From: Actinomycetota bacterium
GTDB lineage: Bacteria; Actinomycetota; Acidimicrobiia; Acidimicrobiales; RAAP-2
Direction: 5' to 3'
NCBI GenBank assembly: GCA_021324045.1
Contig: JAJPJV010000006.1
Location: 1-59,638 of the forward strand
Length of the DNA: 59,638 nucleotides
Shown: one piece after another, positions 8,140-16,766 of the stretch
Position numbering within the stretch: the first letter of the stretch is position 1
Layout of the letters: the number at the start of each line of letters is the position of its first letter
Notes under the pieces: model-generated
The model's database searches: none
Seen by the model: only the letters and a program-made list of their open reading frames with translations
What the model was told of the DNA's origin: nothing
Translations under genes and position numbers: made by a program

Positions 8140-8645
8140 AGTGTCCCCGAGGATTCCGGCGTCGCAAGCTCGGTCGCCCGTCGCACGGCTTCTTCGGGGC
8201 TGGTCGCGGTCACGATGCCCGGCTCGCCACCGCCATCCGGACGCCTCAGCTCCCAGGTGCCCAGGCCGACGACCGGCCGCCCGAGCTTCAGTGCCAGCGC
8301 CACCTCCGAGAGCGTTCCGTACTCGCCCCCGACGGCAATCACGACGTCAGCGGAGCGAACGACCAGCCAGTTCCGAAGCTCCCCCAGGCCCGTCGCGACC
8401 GCGATGCGCACCCAGCGGTTCGCCGACAAGCGGTCATCGCCGGGCAAGATCCCCACCGTCATCCCGCCGGCTTCGACCGCACCTCTACAGGCGGCCGCCA
8501 TGACCCCGCCAAGACCGCCACAGACCACGATGCCACCGATCTCGGCAACCTGGCGGCCGATCGCTTCTGCGAGCACCTCCGCCGACGGGTCCGGGGATCC
8601 TGCCCCCACGACGCCGAAGTAAAGACCCCTCCGTACCGGCGGCAT
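8136..8645 (-). CDS. LOG-like/TIGR00725 family Rossmann protein
   Basis: The 169-residue protein carries 'CGGLGGVMAAACRGA' (residues 42-56) and 'GGEYGTLSEVALA', the paired glycine motifs of the LOG/'lysine decarboxylase-like' Rossmann family. This subgroup (TIGR00725) is close to molybdenum-cofactor carrier proteins, while other LOG proteins hydrolyse nucleoside monophosphates. It lacks the PGGxGTxxE motif in exact form (here GGEYGTLSE), which argues against a straightforward cytokinin-type phosphoribohydrolase. It is the first gene of a two-gene unit with DoxX. Confidence 0.75.
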   Translation of the reverse strand: MPPVRRGLYFGVVGAGSPDPSAEVLAEAIGRQVAEIGGIVVCGGLGGVMAAACRGAVEAGGMTVGILPGDDRLSANRWVRIAVATGLGELRNWLVVRSADVVIAVGGEYGTLSEVALALKLGRPVVGLGTWELRRPDGGGEPGIVTATSPEEAVRRATELATPESSGTL

Positions 8646-8762
8646 GCCCCAATGACCCTACCGGGCGGTCCGCCACACCGCACGTACCGAGCCCCGATAG
8701 CCTTCCCACGGGTGGCCAGGTCGTACCGAGAGCAAGAAGCAAGGGGGCCCTCGGCCGCCACC

Positions 8763-10415
8763 ATGGATCGTCGCCAATTCCTCAGGGCTCTCGGGGCAGG
8801 CATCGGGACCATCGGGTTGGCGAGCTCGAAGCGTTCAACCACCCCCGGGCGCGCCACGTCATCGGTCCGGCAGCATCGTGGGACACCTGAGCAAGCGGTG
8901 GTCCAAAAGAAACTGCCGAGCGGCGTCACGATTCCTCAGGCCCGATGGCTCGTAGCGGAGAACGCGAAGCCAGGGACTGGGAGATGGATCGTCACCGGTT
9001 CCCAGACGCTGCACTCGATCGAAGGGTACGCGAGCCGGGTCAGCGGGGTTGTCGGCGACGAGGTCATCCTCTTCGTGAACACCTCCGCACCCGCCTTTCA
9101 CGTTGAGGTCTACCGGATGGGCTACTACCAAGGGCTCGGCGGTCGCCTGATCGACCAGACCGACACCATCGCAGGGCAACGCCAGCGGGCGCCGTCATTC
9201 ACGCCGGGGATCAATATGGTCGAGTGCCAGTGGGAACCCAGCCTGAGCCTCACGGTCGGAGAGCATTGGCCACCAGGGGTGTACCTGTTCAAATTGGTCG
9301 GATCGGGCGGGGAGCAGCAGTACATCCCTTTCACGGTTCGTGATGACACGAGCCATGCCGCGTACGTGATCCAAAACAGCGTGACCACCTGGCAGGCGTA
9401 CAACCGCTGGGGTGGCTACAGCCTCTACCTCCAGCTGACTGCTTCAGGCGGCGGCGACTATGCCAACCGTTCTCGCGTCGTCTCCTTCGACCGCCCTTAC
9501 TCCATGGGAACCGTACCTTGGGCGCAAGGCGCAGCGGACTTCTTCGGGAACGAATTTCCGTTGCTGTTCCATTTGGAGAGCCTGGGCGCGGACCTCACGT
9601 ACTCCACTGACATCGATCTGCACACTCGACCGGAGCTACTCAAGAACCATCGTTGTTTCTTCAGTCTGGGCCATGATGAGTACTGGTCCATGCAGATGCG
9701 CGAGGGTGCACGCGAGGCCCTGGAGAGCGGCACGAACCTTGCCTTCCTCGGCGCGAACGCCTGTTACCGTCAGATCCGCCTCGACGCGTCCCCTGTCGGT
9801 CCAAACCGCCGCCAAGTTTGCTACAAGGATGCCGCAGAAGACCCTCTTTCTGAAAAAGAGCCGATGCTCACGACGGTGAACTGGATCCAGCCACCCTTGA
9901 ACCGTCCAGAAAGCACGCTCATCGGCAGCATGTACCAGTCCGTCGGTGCGAATGATCCTCTCGTGGTCACCGACGCGTCCGCCTGGCTCTGGGATGGCTG
10001 CGGCTTGTCGGACGGTCAGGCACTTCCCGGAGTTGTCCAGGGGGAGTACGACCGCTATGTTCCTTCTCTCCCGAGCCCGCGCAACGTCGATGTCTTCGCG
10101 CACTCGCCGATCGCGGGCCAGGGCAACTGGTCCGACATCACGTACTACACGGTGCAAGGAGGCGGTGGCGTGCTCGCAAGCGGAATGGCCTCGTTCATCT
10201 TCAAGCTTTCGAACACGACCGCCTTCCCCACGATCATCGTGCCCGCGGCGATTCCTGGAATCACCCCGATCCTCCTGCGCGCCATGGAGAACGTCTACGG
10301 TCTCTTCGGCAATGGACCAGCTTCTGCGAGCCAGCCTTCCGGAGGAAACTGGTCGAGCATCTATCAGGGAGCATCTGCATCACTCAGAACCGCTGTAGGG
10401 AGCCCGTCAGCCTGA
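8763..10415 (+). CDS. Tat-exported protein with N,N-dimethylformamidase-like (DMFA2) domain
   Basis: With the ATG at 8763 the protein is 550 residues and begins with a twin-arginine signal (DRRQFLRALGAGIGTIGLA), so it is probably exported folded. The body matches the large-subunit-like domain of N,N-dimethylformamidase: 'TTWQAYNRWGGYSLY', 'FDRPY' and 'FFSLGHDEYWSMQMR' are typical of the DMFA2_C family. In actinobacteria most such proteins are secreted and of unknown substrate, so actual DMF hydrolysis should not be assumed. The frame extends upstream to 8652, but that stretch is not protein-like. It is divergent from the LOG/DoxX pair. Confidence 0.78.
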   Translation: MDRRQFLRALGAGIGTIGLASSKRSTTPGRATSSVRQHRGTPEQAVVQKKLPSGVTIPQARWLVAENAKPGTGRWIVTGSQTLHSIEGYASRVSGVVGDEVILFVNTSAPAFHVEVYRMGYYQGLGGRLIDQTDTIAGQRQRAPSFTPGINMVECQWEPSLSLTVGEHWPPGVYLFKLVGSGGEQQYIPFTVRDDTSHAAYVIQNSVTTWQAYNRWGGYSLYLQLTASGGGDYANRSRVVSFDRPYSMGTVPWAQGAADFFGNEFPLLFHLESLGADLTYSTDIDLHTRPELLKNHRCFFSLGHDEYWSMQMREGAREALESGTNLAFLGANACYRQIRLDASPVGPNRRQVCYKDAAEDPLSEKEPMLTTVNWIQPPLNRPESTLIGSMYQSVGANDPLVVTDASAWLWDGCGLSDGQALPGVVQGEYDRYVPSLPSPRNVDVFAHSPIAGQGNWSDITYYTVQGGGGVLASGMASFIFKLSNTTAFPTIIVPAAIPGITPILLRAMENVYGLFGNGPASASQPSGGNWSSIYQGASASLRTAVGSPSA

Positions 10416-10496
10416 GGAGACGGAACTGGCGCCCAAACACCGGACACCGACTTCGCCGCTGTTAACCCTCACGAGCCAACAAGCGAGCCATCACCG

Positions 10497-11591
10497 TTGT
10501 CACGCCAATCTTCCCGAGGACGTCACGCCAAGCATCGAACGGCAGGGAAACCTTCGCATCAGCGGAGGTGGATCTGGTCGCTCGGAGTCGTTGCACTTGC
10601 TGGAGCCGTCTTGGCCATCGTCTTGACCTCATCTTCCCCCCAAGCAGCGCCTCCGGCAGCTGTTCCCGTGACAACAACTCCAGCACAGCCCGTGTGCCCC
10701 CTCACAGGTGCACCACCCCCCTCGGGCGGAGCAGTCCCGCAACTGCCCGCACTCGCGGTCAAGGTAGACAACTATCCGGCTGGCCGGCCACAAGCAGGCC
10801 TCGACCACGCCGACATCGTGTTCGAGGAGCCCGTCGAAGGCATGATCACCCGATACGTGGCTGTCTTCCAGTGCCAACAGGCGTCCCTGATCGGACCAAT
10901 CCGTTCCGCCCGCAATATCGACATCGGCATCCTGGGAGAGTTCGGTGATCCACTGCTCGTCAGCGTTGGCGGAATCAATCCGGTCATCTCCAACATCGAG
11001 AATTCGCCGATCCAAGAGATCGATCTGCGAGACCATGGATCCGTCGTCCAAACGGTTGCCGGTCGACAGGCACCGTACGCCACGTTTGCGTCGACCTCGG
11101 CGTTGTGGGAACTCGACCCGAAGGACACCGGCCCGCCGAACCCGGTGTTTCGCTATGCAACGACGGCACCCACTGGGATGCCCGCGAGCTCCATCACGAT
11201 CCCCTTCTCCCAGGATTCCGACGTGACCTGGCGATATGACAGCGCGCTCGGCACATATCTCCGCTACTACGGGACAACGCCAGATGTGCTACTCGATGGC
11301 GTACAGAATTCGGCCTCGAACATCGTGGTGCAATTCGTGCACATTTTCTACGGACCGTGGTACGAAAACGACGTCGGGGGGCTCGAGGTCCAGGCAACCC
11401 TCTATCCTGACGCTTCGGGTAAAGCCGAGGTGTTCCGCAACGGTGTCGAAATCTCGGGAACATGGCACCGGTCGACCCTGGCTAGTCCGACACAGTTCCT
11501 GAGCTCGACCGGGGCTGAGATCCCCCTGCAGCCGGGTCGCACCTGGGTCGAGCTCGTTCCCGATACCGTCACGGTCAGCGTCGGTCCCTGA
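10497..11591 (+). CDS. DUF3048 domain protein, membrane-anchored
   Basis: The 364-residue protein starts with a basic tail (to about residue 24), one hydrophobic helix at about 25-45 (GVVALAGAVLAIVLTSS) and a Pro/Ala linker. The DUF3048 pair of domains follows, recognisable by 'LAVKVDNYPAGRPQAGLDHADIVFEEPVEG' and 'IGPIRSARNIDI' (both abbreviated family signatures), as in Bacillus YerB. The function of the family is unknown; its members face the outside of the cell. The start is a TTG with a poor ribosome site and could be elsewhere. It converges on recA across a strong hairpin. Confidence 0.82.
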   Translation: MSRQSSRGRHAKHRTAGKPSHQRRWIWSLGVVALAGAVLAIVLTSSSPQAAPPAAVPVTTTPAQPVCPLTGAPPPSGGAVPQLPALAVKVDNYPAGRPQAGLDHADIVFEEPVEGMITRYVAVFQCQQASLIGPIRSARNIDIGILGEFGDPLLVSVGGINPVISNIENSPIQEIDLRDHGSVVQTVAGRQAPYATFASTSALWELDPKDTGPPNPVFRYATTAPTGMPASSITIPFSQDSDVTWRYDSALGTYLRYYGTTPDVLLDGVQNSASNIVVQFVHIFYGPWYENDVGGLEVQATLYPDASGKAEVFRNGVEISGTWHRSTLASPTQFLSSTGAEIPLQPGRTWVELVPDTVTVSVGP

Positions 11592-11627
11592 GGGTTCGCC
11601 GTTCATCCAAAGCAATGGCTTCGTCCC

Positions 11628-11660
11628 GCCCGGGATCGTCAGCTCCTGATGATTCCGGGC
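11628..11660. terminator. Bidirectional hairpin terminator between DUF3048 gene and recA
   Basis: A 15-bp stem (11628-11642 with 11646-11660) closes a CTC loop. Thirteen pairs are Watson-Crick and two are G-T. It lies between two convergent genes. There is no T-run on either side, so it would be an I-shaped or U-less terminator. Confidence 0.7.
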
Positions 11661-11673
11661 TGTTCGGTGAAAT

Positions 11674-12726
11674 TCAGTTCTTGAGCGTGATCGGCAGGTC
11701 GTCAGGGTCGACCGAGGCATCGTCACCGGTCTCGCCGGATGCCGGGGTGAGGCATTCACGTACCCGTTCGTCGATCTCAGCCATGAGCTGGGGGTTCTCG
11801 GCGAGGAACTGCTTGACATTCTCCCTTCCCTGGCCCAGCTGCTCACCCTCATAGGTGAACCAGGCTCCAGACTTCTTCACGAAGCCAAGATCGACTGCCA
11901 CATCCAGAAGCGAACCTTCGCGACTGATGCCCTTGCCGTACATGATGTCGAACTCGGCCTGCTTGAACGGTGGCGCGCACTTGTTCTTGACAACCTTTAC
12001 CCTCGTGCGACTCCCGATCACGTCTGCTCCGTCTTTGATGTTCTCCACCCGGCGGATCTCCAGACGGACAGATGAATAGAACTTCAGCGCCCTGCCGCCT
12101 GGGGTGACCTCGGGCGATCCGTACACCACACCAACCTTCTCGCGAAGCTGGTTGATGAAGATGGCAATCGTCTTGGACTTGGACAACGACGCCGTGAGCT
12201 TGCGAAGCGCCTGAGACATGAGCCGCGCTTGCAGGCCAACGTGAGCATCGCCCATGTCCCCTTCGATCTCGGCCCGGGGGGTGAGGGCGGCGACCGAGTC
12301 GATCACGAGCACGTCCAGCGCTCCCGAGCGAATGAGCATGTCGGCAATCTCGAGCGCCTGCTCGCCGGTATCAGGCTGCGAGATCAGTAGGGCGTCGATG
12401 TTCACGCCGATGGCCTTGGCATAAACCGGATCCATCGCATGCTCGGCATCGATATAGGCACAGATGCCACCATTGCGCTGAGCCTCAGCAACGACATGCA
12501 TCGCGAGCGAAGACTTTCCCGAGGATTCCGGGCCGTAGACCTCGACGATGCGCCCCCGAGGAAGTCCCCCGATGCCCAAGGCGAGATCGAGCGACAGCGC
12601 CCCCGTGGGGATCGCTTCGACCATCATGTGGACGTTCTCGCCCATCCGCATGATGGAGCCCTTCCCGAATTGCTTCTCGATCTGGCCCAGAGCGACATCG
12701 AGTGCCTTCTCACGGTCCTCTGCCAT
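11674..12726 (-). CDS. recA: Recombinase RecA
   Basis: A full-length RecA (350 residues from the ATG at 12726). The P-loop GPESSGKSS is at residues 65-73. '[22 protein letters not shown]' follows, containing the Walker B and L1 region, and '[20 protein letters not shown]' spans L2. The C-terminal tail is acidic, as in other RecAs. RecA forms the ssDNA filament for strand exchange and triggers LexA autocleavage. The upstream ATG at 12759 is possible, but AAGGAG sits before the one I chose. A consensus SOS box is about 165 bp upstream. No recX follows, because the gene downstream is convergent. Confidence 0.97.
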   Translation of the reverse strand: MAEDREKALDVALGQIEKQFGKGSIMRMGENVHMMVEAIPTGALSLDLALGIGGLPRGRIVEVYGPESSGKSSLAMHVVAEAQRNGGICAYIDAEHAMDPVYAKAIGVNIDALLISQPDTGEQALEIADMLIRSGALDVLVIDSVAALTPRAEIEGDMGDAHVGLQARLMSQALRKLTASLSKSKTIAIFINQLREKVGVVYGSPEVTPGGRALKFYSSVRLEIRRVENIKDGADVIGSRTRVKVVKNKCAPPFKQAEFDIMYGKGISREGSLLDVAVDLGFVKKSGAWFTYEGEQLGQGRENVKQFLAENPQLMAEIDERVRECLTPASGETGDDASVDPDDLPITLKN

Positions 12727-12890
12727 CTCGTCTCTCGCTCCTTGCATCATGATCCGCACTTAGGGTGTTCCTGAACCGCTGGCCTTCTCCAGAAGGAGAA
12801 ATTGCTCGCCCTCGACCCTACGAGAGGGGTGTGTCAATCAATGGGGTTGGCTCCGCAGGGCTCTGGCTGTGCATCACGAACACTCTACTA

Positions 12891-12906
12891 ACGAACATGC
12901 GTTCGT
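12891..12906. promoter_or_regulatory. SOS (LexA) box upstream of recA
   Basis: ACGAACATGCGTTCGT is a perfect 16-bp palindrome matching the actinobacterial/Gram-positive LexA site CGAAC-N4-GTTCG. It lies 165-180 bp upstream of the recA start and 90-105 bp downstream of the thpR stop. That is rather far for a site overlapping the core promoter, so recA probably has a long 5' leader or an SOS-controlled distal promoter. Confidence 0.85.
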
Positions 12907-12995
12907 AGGCGGATGCAGCCGGCTGTCCGCTGGCCACGGGGCAGCCGAGAGTTCACCGGCCACGACACGAGCACGTTCCCGAGCGCACGCCCGGT

Positions 12996-13511
12996 TTAGG
13001 AACCCAATGGGATTACTGCGAGGCTCTCGTACCGTGACCCCGTGGGCTCCAACGTCGAGCGAACCAGATGGACCTCCTCGACGTGCCATTTCACCTGCAC
13101 GGCCTGGCCGACCAGCTCACGAGGAATGCGCCGTCGAGACGCGCGTGCCAGCGTCACGTGGCCGAAGAACGGCCGATCGGCGTCCAATGCTCCGGGAAGC
13201 GGGGCAGATCGCACCGCCGCAGCCAGCGACTCGAGACCTTGCCCGCTCACCGGAACGCAGAGCACGGAACGGCCCAAGACGACAGTGGTCGGGCCGAGGG
13301 CAGCGTCGAAGGCTTCCAGCGGGGCGATCGCATGCTCGATCGCCATGAGGATGGAACCAAGGGCCCCCTCGGCCACCGTGCCCAAGAACGCCAGCGTCAG
13401 GTGCCACTGGCCCAGCCGGGTGTAGCGAATCCCTTCGATCGGAGGACGGGGAAGTTCTTCGAGCACAGCCGTCACGGTCGGAGGCGGCCAGAGGGCGACG
13501 AAAGCCCGCAT
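12996..13511 (-). CDS. thpR: RNA 2',3'-cyclic phosphodiesterase (2H family, ThpR/LigT)
   Basis: The protein has the two H-x-T-L catalytic motifs of the 2H phosphoesterases: HLTL at residues 37-40 and HVTL at 118-121. Enzymes of this group hydrolyse 2',3'-cyclic phosphate ends of RNA and can ligate tRNA halves in vitro. The frame is open upstream to 13568, but the family normally begins 'MRAFVAL', so I use the ATG at 13511 (171 residues, usual size). It is on the recA strand but separated from it by the SOS-box region, and divergent from the macro-domain gene. Confidence 0.9.
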   Translation of the reverse strand: MRAFVALWPPPTVTAVLEELPRPPIEGIRYTRLGQWHLTLAFLGTVAEGALGSILMAIEHAIAPLEAFDAALGPTTVVLGRSVLCVPVSGQGLESLAAAVRSAPLPGALDADRPFFGHVTLARASRRRIPRELVGQAVQVKWHVEEVHLVRSTLEPTGSRYESLAVIPLGS

Positions 13512-13600
13512 GCCCACAGTGTGGTCGCCCGGCGTCCGAACGGGACAACGCGACCAAGGGCGGAGCATCGAACCGGCCAGTGATTCGATAGGGTCGGCGC

Positions 13601-14149
13601 ATGGCGACCAACGGCGAGAGCAAACGCCGTTCCGACAGACGGCTCACTGCGGTGCAGGGGGACATCACCAAGCAGCAGGTTGATGCCGTTGTGAACGCCG
13701 CGAACTCCCGGCTCGCCGGTGGCGGTGGCGTGGACGGTGCCATCCACCGCGCAGCCGGCGCTGCACAGTTGCGAGCGGCCTGCGCAAAGATCGGTCGATG
13801 CGATCCCGGAGATGCGGTCGCAACGAGCGGCTTCGCCCTCCCCGCCCGATGGATCATCCACACCGTCGGGCCCGTTTGGCGAGGCGGAAACGCCGGAGAG
13901 GACGCTGTGCTCGCGTCGTGCTACCGACGTTGCCTGGAGGTTGCCGACGAACTCGGCGCGAAATCGATCGCATTCCCGGCGATCTCCACCGGCGCCTACG
14001 GCTTTCCGCCCGACCGAGCGGCGCGCATCGCCGTCACGACCCTGCGCAACACCCCCACTCAAGTAACCGATGTTCGGCTCGTCGCTTTTGACCGCGACAC
14101 CTTCGAGCTCTACAAGTCCTTGCTCGGTGATCCTGCTGACGAGGGATAA
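13601..14149 (+). CDS. Macro-domain protein, probable O-acetyl-ADP-ribose deacetylase
   Basis: A single macro domain (182 residues). NAAN is at 32-35, GGGGVDGAIHRAAG at 40-53 and AISTGAYGFP at 127-136, the ADP-ribose pocket of the MacroD/YmdB class. Such enzymes remove O-acetyl-ADP-ribose and mono-ADP-ribose from acidic side chains. The ATG at 13601 has 89 bp between it and the divergent thpR start. Two RNA/ADP-ribose processing enzymes back to back is suggestive (2',3'-cyclic ends and ADP-ribose are linked in tRNA repair), but that link is inference. Confidence 0.9.
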   Translation: MATNGESKRRSDRRLTAVQGDITKQQVDAVVNAANSRLAGGGGVDGAIHRAAGAAQLRAACAKIGRCDPGDAVATSGFALPARWIIHTVGPVWRGGNAGEDAVLASCYRRCLEVADELGAKSIAFPAISTGAYGFPPDRAARIAVTTLRNTPTQVTDVRLVAFDRDTFELYKSLLGDPADEG

Positions 14150-14306
14150 GGGCACTCGTTACACCCAGCGGATACAACGCTTGCCGAGCGACTCCGTCAG
14201 CACAGTCCTCCATCGTGCCGAAGTGGCCTGCCGTTCTCCGGCGGGAGCCGAGGGCACCGGGCTTTCACCGGGCGACCGTCCGGCTCCACCGCACGTGAGG
14301 TGCGCC

Positions 14307-14747
14307 ATGACCGAGAATGACCATCCATTGAACTCGACGAACGCCACGGAGGACATCGAACCGCGACTCCGAAGGGTTGAGCGGGTGATCGAGGCCCTCT
14401 CGAGAGAGGTTCACACCAGAAGGCTCGTCGTCAGCGACCCAGGAGCCCATGCTCGCATCGTCGCTGAAGCACTACCCAGTGGGGCAGAGCTTCGAGCGGA
14501 ACTTCTCCGTCCGAGCGCCGTCGGATCGACCAGTGTCGTCGTCTTCGCGATGAGCGACGACTCCGTAGAAGCCATCAGCTCATCGTCAGGTCTCGGTCCG
14601 TTCCTCGGCATCCAGCTGTGGTGCGACGGGAACTCGGTGATCGAGCTCGAAGCCTGGATGGAGGCTGACGGACGATGGCACCCGCAGGTGCGCCTTCCCC
14701 AGGCGCATCATCGCTCGGACCAGTCGCCACGACCCGATCCAGAATGA
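14307..14747 (+). CDS. Hypothetical protein (146 aa)
   Basis: The ATG at 14307 has GTGAGGTG four bases upstream, a convincing ribosome site. The protein is acidic, with a helical N-terminal third (IEPRLRRVERVIEALSREV) and a mixed alpha/beta body ending in a Trp-rich strand (EAWMEADGRWHPQVRLP). No transmembrane segment, cysteine cluster or known motif is visible. I do not recognise the family. Its stop lies inside the left arm of a perfect hairpin that separates it from the convergent small membrane gene. Confidence 0.6.
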   Translation: MTENDHPLNSTNATEDIEPRLRRVERVIEALSREVHTRRLVVSDPGAHARIVAEALPSGAELRAELLRPSAVGSTSVVVFAMSDDSVEAISSSSGLGPFLGIQLWCDGNSVIELEAWMEADGRWHPQVRLPQAHHRSDQSPRPDPE

Positions 14748-14764
14748 CCGTCTTGTCGGTCATT
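14743..14764. terminator. Hairpin at convergent gene ends
   Basis: AATGACCG-TCTTGT-CGGTCATT is a perfect 8-bp stem with a 6-base loop. The left arm includes the TGA of the gene ending at 14747. It sits between that gene and the convergent 56-codon gene ending at 14816, so it can serve both directions. It has no long T-run. Confidence 0.6.
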
Positions 14765-14815
14765 GCTCGACGGCGTTCAAAACAGCACCTAGACGCACGC
14801 AGATGGGCTCCGGGG

Positions 14816-14986
14816 TCATCCAAGGTGCATAGCCACCATTGTTGCGAACCAGAGCTTGCTCGCGACAACCGCCAATGCGCAGAAGGCCACAGACAGGGCT
14901 GCAACGATGAGCATGCGATCCCACTCGTTCGCCCGCCGCCCTGAGCATCGATCCCGGTGGGCTGGCCCCGACGGGTGAGGGTTCAT
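14816..14986 (-). CDS. Small single-span membrane protein (56 aa)
   Basis: A frame of 57 codons (ATG 14984-14986, TGA 14816-14818) that is easy to miss because of its size. Residues 1-24 are hydrophilic (ending ANEWDR). Residues 25-45 form one clear membrane helix (MLIVAALSVAFCALAVVASK), and a short tail LWFATMVAMHLG follows. The longer frame that overlaps it on the same strand has no such order. The Shine-Dalgarno is weak. It is divergent from a small XRE regulator gene, with a cluster of dyads between them. I cannot name a family; small membrane regulators and toxins can look like this. Confidence 0.5.
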   Translation of the reverse strand: MNPHPSGPAHRDRCSGRRANEWDRMLIVAALSVAFCALAVVASKLWFATMVAMHLG

Positions 14987-15013
14987 GGAACCAACGGTAC
15001 TGAAGCCAGGGCG

Positions 15014-15049
15014 CTGATGCTACTCATCAGTCTGTAGACCAATCAGTAG
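15014..15049. promoter_or_regulatory. Cluster of dyads between the small membrane gene and the XRE gene
   Basis: CTGATG-CTACT-CATCAG (15014-15030) is followed at once by GTCTGTAGAC (15030-15039, arms GTCT/AGAC), and CTACT at 15020 is echoed by AGTAG at 15045-15049. The region lies 16-48 bp upstream of the XRE start codon and 28-64 bp from the divergent start, as expected for an autoregulated divergent operator. Confidence 0.45.
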
Positions 15050-15064
15050 CGATCAGCCACGGTG

Positions 15065-15364
15065 ATGGAGGTGGAAGGCGACCTCCAACGCCGGTTGGGT
15101 GAGAACCTCCGGTTGTTGCGGAGGGCGCGTGGCCTCAGTCAGGAGGCCTTCGCGGATTTCTTGGGCATCCATCGCACCTATATGGGCGGGCTCGAACGCG
15201 GTGAACGCAACGTCACCTTGCGAACAGTCGAGCGGCTGGCAGAGCGGCTCGCGGTTGATCCGCTGTCGCTCTTCGCCAGGGTGGGCGCGACCTCGAAACC
15301 CCATGTTTTGGCGAACGGCGCCCAGGCGTCGCCCCACCGCAGCGCCGCCCGCGGGCCTTCGTGA
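15065..15364 (+). CDS. Small XRE-family HTH regulator
   Basis: The 99-residue protein is almost entirely one helix-turn-helix domain (about residues 8-70): 'LRRARGLSQEAFADFLGIHR' then 'LERGERNVTLRTVERLA'. The sequence IHRTYMGGLERGERN is the style seen in controller proteins of restriction-modification systems, but no methylase or endonuclease is near. A short basic tail follows the domain. Start: ATG at 15065 (GTG at 15062 also possible), with poor Shine-Dalgarno. It faces the 56-residue membrane protein across several dyads and may regulate it. Confidence 0.82.
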   Translation: MEVEGDLQRRLGENLRLLRRARGLSQEAFADFLGIHRTYMGGLERGERNVTLRTVERLAERLAVDPLSLFARVGATSKPHVLANGAQASPHRSAARGPS

Positions 15365-15451
15365 CGCGGGGATCGTCCGGCGGGACGCACAAATCGCCTC
15401 AGCACGCGATCGAAGGTATGGCGAGGGGCCCCACGGTCCCGAACGCCGCGC

Positions 15452-16747
15452 TCAGTGCCCGATCGGCAATTCCCGGGAGACGGTGCGGCGCAGAAGATCG
15501 AGGGCGGAGATCGCACCATACTGACGCACCCGGTCCCGATCGCCCGGCACCCGAAGCTCCTGGGCCGTCACGGAGCCGTTGGGGAGAACGATCCCCACGA
15601 ACAGGGTTCCGGGGGTAACCCCCTCCTGCTCGTCGGGACCGGCGACACCGGTCACGCTCAGCCCGACATCGGAACCGAGCACCCGACAAGCCCCGTCGGC
15701 CATCTGGCGCGCTGCCGCCGCGGTGACGACAGGACCCCGGTCGACCTTCAAGACGGCGTATTTGACCTCCGCGTCATACGACACGACGCAGCCGCGAAAC
15801 CACCGACTCGCGCCCGGGACATTGACCAGCCGCGCGGAAATCAACCCACCGGTCATCGACTCCGCCAATCCGATCGTGAGGTGCCGTTCTGCGAGGAGAG
15901 CACCCACTGCGTGCTCCATCGATTCATCGTCCGTGCCGAAGATCACGTCGCCCAGGCGTTCGAAGAGGATCTTGCGAACGGTGCGCTCTTCGGCATCGAG
16001 GAGCACTTGGAGGTCGGCAGGCGAGGAGGCCCGAGCAGTCAGGCGGACCTTGATGCCCTCGATCCCGCTCGCGAGAAACGCGATCGTCACTTTCCCACGG
16101 TCCGCCAAGGGCCCCGTAGCCTGCGCATCGAGATCACGGACCCGGTCGTCCAGTGCTTCGGCCAGTGCCGACTCGCTCGCCCCCCAGGTCCGTAGCGTTC
16201 GGCTGCCGATCACCGCTCGCTGGCCTGCGCGCTCCAGCCGCGCCTCGATGTCCGGCAGGATCCCACGGGTGAACATATCCGCCATCTCATGGGGGACGCC
16301 CGGGACCGCATAGATCACCTGACTGCCAACCGGGCAGATGAGCCCGGGGGCAGTTCCGTTCGTTTGCTCGATGACCGTCGCTCCGACGGGCACGTCTGCC
16401 TGGCGAAGATTGTTCGCCGGCATGGCGCGACCGCGGGCCAAGAACAGCTCCTCGATGCGTCGCACGAGCGCCTCCTGGCGGACCAGGGGGACGCCCATCA
16501 CCTCGGCAATCGCCTCCCGAGTGATGTCGTCCTGGGTCGGCCCGAGACCGCCGGTCACGATGACCCCGTCACTACGGGCCAGCGCGGTGCGCAGCGCAAG
16601 AACGATCCGATCCTTGTTGTCACCAACAGCCTGGTGAAAGTGCGAATCGACGCCAGCCGCGGCCAGCTGCTCCCCGAGCCAGGCCGAATTCGTGTCGGCA
16701 ATCTGGCCGAGGAGGAGCTCGGTTCCAACCGCAACGATCTCTATCCT
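15452..16747 (-). CDS. cinA: CinA: competence/damage-inducible protein, nicotinamide-nucleotide amidase domain
   Basis: The 431-residue protein has both CinA parts: an N-terminal MoaB/MogA-like domain (MRIEIVAVGTELLLGQIADT; GGLGPTQDD at about 67-75) and a C-terminal PncC-type amidase domain (AESMTGGLISARL, then GVAGPDEQEG). The C-terminal part deamidates nicotinamide mononucleotide in characterised homologues, and the N-terminal part is an ADP-ribose/NMN pyrophosphatase in some. I take the ATG at 16747, since upstream residues are not conserved-looking. It lies 19 bp after pgsA on the same strand, the usual actinobacterial pgsA-cinA order. Confidence 0.95.
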   Translation of the reverse strand, partial: RIEIVAVGTELLLGQIADTNSAWLGEQLAAAGVDSHFHQAVGDNKDRIVLALRTALARSDGVIVTGGLGPTQDDITREAIAEVMGVPLVRQEALVRRIEELFLARGRAMPANNLRQADVPVGATVIEQTNGTAPGLICPVGSQVIYAVPGVPHEMADMFTRGILPDIEARLERAGQRAVIGSRTLRTWGASESALAEALDDRVRDLDAQATGPLADRGKVTIAFLASGIEGIKVRLTARASSPADLQVLLDAEERTVRKILFERLGDVIFGTDDESMEHAVGALLAERHLTIGLAESMTGGLISARLVNVPGASRWFRGCVVSYDAEVKYAVLKVDRGPVVTAAAARQMADGACRVLGSDVGLSVTGVAGPDEQEGVTPGTLFVGIVLPNGSVTAQELRVPGDRDRVRQYGAISALDLLRRTVSRELPIGH

Positions 16748-16766
16748 CATCAGCGCCTCAGCGCGT

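Noticed and set aside
14760-14948. A 62-codon minus-strand frame
   Set aside because: It overlaps the better 56-codon frame, which has a clear membrane helix and family-like order; this one has none.
15065-15364. Restriction-modification controller and hence an R-M locus
   Set aside because: The HTH is controller-like, but no methylase or endonuclease is found beside it.
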